Assembly (NCBI GenBank): GCA_001692895.1
Contig: KV748213.1
Location: forward strand, 1,488,001-1,552,000
Length of the DNA: 64,000 nucleotides
Direction of reading: 5' to 3'
Source: Cenococcum geophilum 1.58
Lineage: Eukaryota; Ascomycota; Dothideomycetes; Gloniales; Gloniaceae
Shown here: in pieces, positions 57,801 to 64,000 of the stretch
Layout of the letters: every line of letters starts with the position of its first letter
Position numbering within the stretch: the stretch's first letter is position 1
Notes under the pieces: model-generated
What the model was told of the DNA's origin: nothing
Seen by the model: the letters and a program-made list of their open reading frames with translations, nothing else
The model's database searches: none
Position numbers and translations under genes: made by a program

Positions 57801-59855
57801 ATTAAGCTTAACGCCTAATTTATCTATATCCCTAATGTAGAATAAAAATGGAGTGTTTGCGGGAATAATATAAAAAGTGATGTATCCTAAGGGGGTTTGG
57901 ACCCTAATTATGCCGAGAAAGATTGTGGTACCCTTACTAAAACGTATTATATATTGGCCTGCAGTTAATTAGTTAATCTAGATAGAAGTACTAAGCTACT
58001 AAAGGGCTTAAACTTAAGGTTCTCCTACTGTAGATACTCCTACGGCTCTAGTATCTAGTATAATACTATAAAAGACATTCGCTAAGTATCTGTCGTTAAA
58101 GGAGAACACAGAGCTCTCCTTTAGCTTATTAAAGATATCTGACTTTATAATAGAATAGAGCGTAGATTGGTTATTAAGAATAGTAACAGTTTATATACCA
58201 TCTACCTTACTATACTTAGTAAAGTATTAGTTAGGTAAGTAGTCCTTAATTTCCATATCTATAAGGAGCTGTTTGGCCTTATTAACCTTACCCTTAAGAT
58301 CTTCTACGCCTTTATATTAAACTAAGAAGCTTTAGAAGTAGGCCGTAGTAACCTTATAATTTCTAATATTTCTTATACTCTAGCGAAACTTATTATATAC
58401 CTCCTTTTGTTTATTAAAAGAATGCCTAGTTAACTAGTAATTTGGTTTCTTATAAACGTAGTACTTCTTCTGGCGATTACTTCGAAATAAACCTCTATAA
58501 GGACCTTTACCTTTATCTTATAGTCATTAATTATACCCTCTACCATATTACCTATTATGGCCACTATATATTTAATTAGTCCAGTTATAGTTATATTAGT
58601 TAGCTAGGTTAGCCAGGTTAATTAAAGCAGGCTAGAGTTAGGTATTAAATTGCTATACTTCTTAAGAGCGTAAAGCGGTGCTAATAAAAGATCTTAATTA
58701 AGTATATACTCCTTTATAAGTATTTACAGGATTAAAGAGAGCAAGGTTATATTCTTTAACGCCTTAATATACGCTAATAACTTAATTATATAGGCTAAAA
58801 TCCTCTTAATATAATTTGGATAAACTACGCTAAATTATCTAAAGTTAATTAAAGAGCTTTTAAAGATAATTAAGCAAAGGGATACCTAGGTTTGTAGTAA
58901 TAATCCTTAAGAAGGTAGTCTCTCTCCATTCTAATATATACTGCTATTTATTCTCTTCTGTTTTAAAGTAGCATTTTAACTTATATATTATGCGGTTAAA
59001 ATTATATCCTTTTTCTACTAAACGATTATAATAAAATATACTAGCTCGGCCCTTAAGCATAACAAAATAGACGTTGTGGTATTAATTAAACTCTATTCCT
59101 ACTTTCTAGCAACAGTTATAGAAGATACATAGTTTCGAATTAAGAATATTATATAATTCCCTACTAAACTTCTTCTCCTAATCCAAATAGAGCTTTATAA
59201 GCTCTATAAGCAATTTTAAACTACTTTTAATTTAAGATTAAGATAGAGAAGGTAGGAGTTATATTATAAGCTATAGTAGGGATATAGGTCTAACCGGTGG
59301 AGTCTAAAGGTTAGTAAATTATAAAGCAATAGGATCCTATACTTGCTCTTATTAGGGTATAGTATCTAACGTTAAAGTTATGGGTTAAATTAGATACAGA
59401 GGAGTTAAAGGCAAAGGTAGATTCGTCTCTAGAGGTATATTACTTAGATTCCATTATAAATTAAGCTTCCTTATAGTGCGTAGTTGGTACTTAATCTCTT
59501 ATAGAGTTTATTCGTGCTCTTCTTTTATATTAATAACCTACTCCTAAATATTGTCTCTAATAATACCCCTATTTATAGGGATAAATACTCTATTCTCCCA
59601 AAGGAAGTTACGGAAGTCCCGTATGATATCCTTATTCGCGAGAGCCTATATTTCCTTTATCCATCTAATAAAGTCCTCCTTTATATAGTACTATAGCATA
59701 GTATTATTATATTCGCTATCTTTATAGTATGCTATACGGTATAATAAGAATCCGTTTAAGTCTTACTAATTAACATCTTTAAGGTTAGTTATATTAGTGT
59801 TCTATATCTCTAGGTTAATATTGTCCTCGTACTTCTTCAGGTAGGTTAACGCCAT
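54892..59855 (-). pseudogene. Gag-Pol polyprotein relic of copia 3
   Basis: Start-like ATG at 59855, at the place equivalent to 7392 in copia 1. The same landmarks follow in order: zinc knuckle near 58450, protease near 58050, reverse transcriptase near 55800-55870 and an RNase H tail ending near 54892. Mutation has gone further than in copia 1; a 60-codon open stretch on the opposite strand at 59514-59696 is a shadow. One undetermined base (N) lies at 55163 inside the RNase H part. Confidence 0.83.
55163..55163. other. Undetermined base (N)
   Basis: The only ambiguous base in the window. It lies in a region with two other near-identical copies, so it probably reflects ambiguity in read placement or polishing. 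Confidence 0.99.
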
Positions 59856-60278
59856 AATAGCTATTATTAAAGATTATTTAATGCGTTTTAATAAAAAATT
59901 AAGGAAAATAAAGGTTGTTTAATATGTAGTTAGGCAGTAATCGTAATCCTATAGTCTGCGAAGGTACACTAAAGGTATTTAGATAGTTGTTTTAACGCGT
60001 TTTAGACATTAACTTAGGACCCTAGGTTTAGTAACACTTCTGACCTAAAGTACTTAACCAAATCTTTGTAAACGCGGTTGTTCTATATAATAGACGCAAC
60101 TTAGTATCTCCTAGTACTTAGTAACACTTTTGTTACTAGTTTTCCGCAAGTTTAAGGTAATACAGTATTGCCGGGATCTATTCTATATAAGCGCATATAG
60201 CACCCCTATATAAGACTGTCTCTTCTATTTAAAAACCTAGCTGCTCTATAATTGACTATGTATTTAACTACTAATTAG

Positions 60279-60443
60279 TGTTAGTCATATAGGGTAACTT
60301 ACCAATAACGACTACTTAAGTAGGTTATAGTGATATTAGTTAATAAAGCTTGTTTTTGGAATAAGGAAAGGCGAGGAGCTTAAGACTTCTTGCTACGCTA
60401 GTGCCGCGGCGACACGTGACGACCGATTGCCTTATTCCCGACA
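60279..60443 (-). repeat. LTR of copia 3 (5' LTR in element orientation)
   Basis: 165 bp, TGTTAG to CCCGACA, followed by GTAGA. Confidence 0.92.
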
Positions 60444-60799
60444 GTAGATTTTAAATTAAGAGCTTATATAGTTAGTCTAGTATAAAGCTTAGTAAAATAG
60501 TAGGGCTTATTAAAAGGGATAGGCGTAGGCTAGGGGTGCGCTAAAGGAGTAGGAGTGCGAAAGTAAGGATGTATATAGCCCCTTTAAGTTATATATACTA
60601 TAATAGTAAGATATAGTAAATAAGGTGTAAAGTACTAGTGCCAGAATGCCGCTAAATAGGGCTATATAGAAAAAGATAAACCCTAGGGGAAGACTCCTCT
60701 TTAGGGTTAAAAGGGATTAATATATTGTATATTAATCTAGGCCGGCTAATTAGTAGTAAGAGCTATATTATCCCTTATACTTTATTCCGTAATAGATAT

Positions 60800-61020
60800 T
60801 AAGTTTTAACTATTACTTTAGCTAACTTAGGGGTAAATACCTTTACCTTAATTAATACTAAGTACGTTATAAAACTTACTACCTTTTTTTAATACGCCTC
60901 TAGAAGAACTATATAAACTAATTTTAATTTATAGGTATAATGGATAAATAGGGGAGCCTATTAGGACTATTTTATATAATAATAATAATAATTTATTGCT
61001 TAACGTCCGATTCGGATCCC
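60800..61020 (+). pseudogene. Possible retroelement aspartic protease relic
   Basis: The plus frame reads LANLGVNTFTLINTKYVIKL near 60815, which resembles the D-S/T-G-A-N...I-D/N-T core of gypsy-type proteases, with the catalytic D(S/T)G triad altered. A (TAA)n run follows at about 60985. No polymerase domain is seen downstream, so this is tentative. Confidence 0.35.
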
Positions 61021-62344
61021 TATTGGGCCTATGTAGACTACTCCTTATTTATATATAGGGAGAAAACTCTATTTAAGAAAAATAAGAAAACCCCATAATC
61101 CATCTCCCCGCCTTTTAGGACTCGCCTACTTAGCGCCTGTAAGTCGCCTATGGTGCTCTACTACCTTACTGTTTGACCTCTTTAGGAACCACTGCTGCTG
61201 TAACAAGCCTACGGACGCGCTAGTATTATAAACTATTACTCTACTACTGTAGAGTTACTAGGGGGCACCTGCTGCTCGCCCCCTTGCCTTTTATTACCAT
61301 TTCCCTTGTAACCCGGAACTGATTTAGCACATTTTAACTAATAAGCCACTAGGTAACCGCCTTAAGGCCTTTTTGTGTTAAGAGTAGTGTATTATAGTTC
61401 TCTGTGCCAGCTACTAAGAGTATTATTTCTTAATTGGTGCGTAGGGGGCATAGCAGTATTACGTGTTTTGGTGTCTGTCTTGGCCAGCTATATTCGCATC
61501 TTAGGCTACTTACTAGGATACCCACCCAGTAAAGCCAATCTTTTAGTCCTATTATTCCTGTTCTTAAGAGTGTTGCTATTATATTTTCTGCCTTTATTAG
61601 GCCTTCTTAGAGCTCTTAGGTATTTACCCCCCATGGCGTTAACCATGCTATGGCTTGGGTTTGTCTTACCTGAGTTAGCCTCTGTACCTTCGACTCCTAT
61701 TCGCCTCTCCAGCGTTAGTCCAACCAGTATTGCATTGCGGTAGATGGTTTCCCGGCGTTCTTGTGTGTTTTACTTTGGCTCCTTTCTCTGTCTTGCTGTC
61801 TTTGCTAACCTCTTACGCGTCTCCCTTCCGACTATTTTATATATCTACCTCTATATTAATAAATAAAGGTAATATAATGTCCCCTTTCTTATTATAGACC
61901 TTAAAAGCTATAATATAATTTTAAAAAGGAAGTAGCTAGTGTATTTCGGCCTATAGCTTAATATATAAGATAGACGGCTTACCTAGCCTAAAAACTTACC
62001 TCTAATACCTTTATAAAAGAGATTAGTATTATTATAGAAAAATTTATATAGCCTTAAGTAAATACTATTAACTAGGCCGACACTATATGTAGAGATTAGG
62101 CCTTTAAGGAAGATATATAGCTTAATCTATAGTAAGTCTATATACTATAGCATCCTTAAACTGCCTTCCCTTAACACGTTAGAGTCTTTAGAGTAAATAG
62201 TCCGTTTAAAATACCGTTTTTAAAATAACGCGTATATCTATATAGAATTTAATTATTAATTATACCGCTACTATGCCTTCTAATTGTGCTAGAATGGATA
62301 TAAACCTTATTTAGAAGACTTGGTATAACGTTTCCCTAAATAAG
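61021..62344. other. Unassigned region with a lightly mutated core
   Basis: 61100-61840 has balanced composition and few TpA stops. It gives a 122-codon hydrophobic frame on the plus strand (61375-61743) and a hydrophilic, longer but interrupted frame on the minus strand. I recognise neither; the hydrophobic one is probably the shadow. 61840-62344 is AT-rich with no recognised feature. Confidence 0.35.
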
Positions 62345-62760
62345 ATGGCGAAAACAGCTCCTCCTAAACCCTAGCTATTGCCCAAATTTAGACCTCTCTA
62401 TATTGGCGATTAGGACAACTATAGCTTACTAAACCTCCCTTCTAACGTTAATATATATAAACTTTTTAAGTTATTTAAACTGTCTTTTACGGAAGAGATT
62501 ATAGATAAGCTTATAGAGTAGATAAATAAGTACGCGGAGCTCTATCCGCTAGATAAGGAAGTAAAATACCTATATATATAGTAGCTAATATATAGGCAGG
62601 AACTCTACGCGTATTTTAGAGTACTTATTTATATAGAAATTACTATAAAGCTAGCTATTAAAGATTACTAAAAGGATTTAAATATATATAATAGCTTTAT
62701 ATTCCTAGGTACGAGCACTAAATTTAGCTAATCTAATTAATTATCCTTATCGATAACTTA
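62345..62760 (+). pseudogene. PiggyBac-like transposase N-terminal relic
   Basis: The ATG at 62345 begins MAKTAPPKP. Next come LFKLFKLSFTEEIIDKLIE, NKYAELYPL and ELYAYFRVLIYIEITIKLAI followed by DY-KDLN. This is the arrangement of the piggyBac transposase N-terminal region (F-T-x-E-x...NxYA...E-L-x-A-F/Y-x-G-x-L-I-Y-M-G). Trp and Gln codons are stops. The catalytic DDD core is missing; sequence changes abruptly near 62800, so this is a truncated copy. Confidence 0.6.
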
Positions 62761-62825
62761 AGGACGCGAATTGGCGTATTAAGGGATAATACCCTATTAG
62801 GAAATTTTTTTTGGGGTCGTTGTTG

Positions 62826-62852
62826 CGGTTTGCGGCAAATTGCCGCAAACCG
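62826..62852. repeat. 27-bp perfect palindrome
   Basis: 13-bp arms (CGGTTTGCGGCAA and its complement) around a central A. It contains GGCAAATTGCC, the same core as in the copia LTR modules. Related half-sites (AATTTGCG, AAACGC) recur to about 62990, as does the pair TTTATAACAAGTTTGCAGCA at about 62905 and 62945. Confidence 0.85.
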
Positions 62853-63009
62853 TACAATCGCGGTAGATGTATATAGTTGATAGCAATTTGCGTAAAACGC
62901 ATATTTTATAACAAGTTTGCAGCACCCTAATAGCAATTTACGCGTTTTATAACAAGTTTGCAGCATCTAATAGTAAATTGCGGTAAAACGCTACCCTATA
63001 AATAAATAG

Positions 63010-63158
63010 TGCGCAAACTGTACAAATTATACAAACTGTACGAATTGTAAAAACTGTACAAATTGTAAAAACTATATAAATTGTAAAAACTATATAAATT
63101 GTAAAAACTATACAAATTGTAACTATATAAATTGTAACTATATAAATTATAATTATAT
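63010..63158. repeat. 19-bp minisatellite AAATTGTAAAAACTATATA
   Basis: About seven units shading from ACAAACTGTACAAATT through AAATTGTAAAAACTATA to shorter 14-bp units (AAATTGTAACTATAT). Confidence 0.88.
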
Positions 63159-63240
63159 TATATAATAACCAAATTATTATATATTCCTATAGATTTCTAT
63201 AATATACTTTTAAATATATTTATATTATAACTATATAAAA

Positions 63241-63458
63241 TGTAGAGCTATCTACTTTAGGCGTTAAAGGGGAAGCCTCTTATTAGATAACTTATATAGA
63301 GCTATTTATTAATAAAATAGGTTAATTAATTAATGATCTTAATTGTGTCTTAACTTAGGGCCCTTAGGCTTAAACAAAGATATTTATAATATACGTGACC
63401 CATATACCTAACTAGTGTATATCCTACGCCACTAAGAATACAGATTATCTAATATACC
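63241..63458 (-). repeat. Candidate 3' LTR of a copia element running off the right edge
   Basis: On the minus strand a GGGGG polypurine tract (63459-63464) is followed by TATATTAGATAATC (originally TGT...), and 218 bp later the sequence ends GCTCTACA. The 5' LTR is outside the window, so neither the LTR nor a duplication can be confirmed. Confidence 0.45.
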
Positions 63459-63539
63459 CCCTTAGCTTTAACCTAGTTGAGGACGAAGCTAGCTACCTTC
63501 TTATATCCGTCTATGCGTTAATTAAACCGTAATCTTATC

Positions 63540-64000
63540 TAAATCCTTCCTTCTCGCCCTAACCTTCTCCCTTAGGTTCTCTAGTTGCTTCTCCTTATTT
63601 AGCCGCTCCTTAATATCTACTATTTCGATTATATTAATAAAGCTCTTAAACCTCTACTTAGGCAGGGCCTTTATAAGTCTATTAGCAATTATTTCCTTTA
63701 TCGCTTTCTATTATAATAGCACTCGTCTTATTACGTATTCTTAACGTAACTAGTATTAATAGATGTTAATATATTAGAGCTTTATAATTAGCTTTACTAT
63801 ATCTTTTATAATTAGTTAAAGTGTCTAGATATTATCGCAGTTAATAATTAAGGGCTTATTTAGGTATAACGTTATTACTTTAAACAGCCTACTATTACAG
63901 AGTAAGCATAAGCGGTAATAATATATAGCGAAGTAGGTATTATTAAGCTATATACATAAACTGCGTAATAAAGTCAAGACGTTGCGTAAGGAAAGAAGGT
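63540..64000 (-). pseudogene. Copia RNase H relic, truncated by the window edge
   Basis: The minus strand reads LNNTYFAIYYYRLCLLCNS, LNKPLIINCDN, NIY-Y-LR-EYVIRRVLL, then KAIKEIIANRLIKALPK (the A-D-x-L-T-K-A-L-P box that ends copia RNase H, with Asp to Asn and Thr to Ile) and RFKSFINIIEIVDI. A Lys/Glu-rich tail (KERLNKEKQLENLREK) completes it. The rest of pol lies beyond 64000. It is unrelated in detail to copia 1-4. Confidence 0.72.

Larger units (their letters stand above)
54294..60443 (-). mobile_element. Copia-type LTR retrotransposon 3, complete but mutated
   Basis: 165-bp LTRs (54294-54458, 60279-60443) with a perfect GTAGA duplication (54289-54293, 60444-60448). The minus-strand coding sequence aligns along its length with copia 1 and copia 2. 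It is the most heavily mutated of the three. A 28-bp tandem array sits between pol and the 3' LTR. Confidence 0.93.

Noticed and set aside
61375-61743. 122-codon hydrophobic frame that might be a membrane protein
   Set aside because: It is Leu/Val/Tyr-rich in the manner of an antisense frame, has no upstream coding context, and the complementary strand is hydrophilic. I could not support it as a gene.

Overview
The window looks like a transposon graveyard from a filamentous ascomycete (Pezizomycotina) that has been through repeat-induced point mutation (RIP) or a similar C-to-T process. Nearly every recognisable reading frame is littered with TAA/TAG, TpA steps are very common, and paired LTRs of single elements differ only by C/T or G/A transitions. 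I see no intact host gene. The longest uninterrupted frames are low-complexity or antisense shadows. The fungal assignment rests on the element families (Helitron with fungal-type RepHel, copia, DIRS-like, Ginger-like, DUF3435 recombinase). I cannot name the species.

Layout: 1-1757 holds unassigned degenerate sequence. 1758-26984 is the left arm of a large inverted repeat whose right arm is 39672-47536. Each arm carries a Helitron at its inner end (15952-26984 minus, 39672-45397 plus) and, outside it, a copia gag relic, a 250-bp tandem duplication and short quasi-palindromes. The left arm was later enlarged by three insertions with clean target duplications: copia 1 (2024-7980, TSD GATTA), copia 2 (9421-15464, TSD GGTAG) and a Ginger-like DNA transposon (17752-23128, TSD GCTAT). 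The right arm keeps all three empty sites. A 264-bp MITE (39976-40239) sits only in the right-arm Helitron.

Between the arms (26985-39671) lies the most unusual part. Two convergent, only lightly mutated gene relics sit here. One is a BIR-like zinc-binding protein with a long Pro-Ser repeat (27145-28190, plus). The other is a very long tyrosine-recombinase gene of the DUF3435 family (33788-28754, minus; the family of Starship captains and 'FluG-domain' proteins). Its frame runs through degenerate C2H2 fingers into two C-terminal chromodomains. A 1431-bp terminal-inverted-repeat element with a 9-bp TSD is inserted in that gene, and its removal restores the frame exactly. A DIRS-like retrotransposon relic (about 35030-39340, minus) fills the rest.

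To the right of the arms are copia 4 (47738-52612, plus), a stray tRNA-Asp-like 3' half, an unassigned stretch, copia 3 (54294-60443, minus, TSD GTAGA), a piggyBac-like fragment (62345-62760), a palindrome and minisatellite, and the RNase H end of another copia element that runs off the right edge.

These parts do not form a pathway. They are successive nested insertions silenced by mutation, apart from the central recombinase/BIR island, which may be cargo or the remains of its own mobile element.
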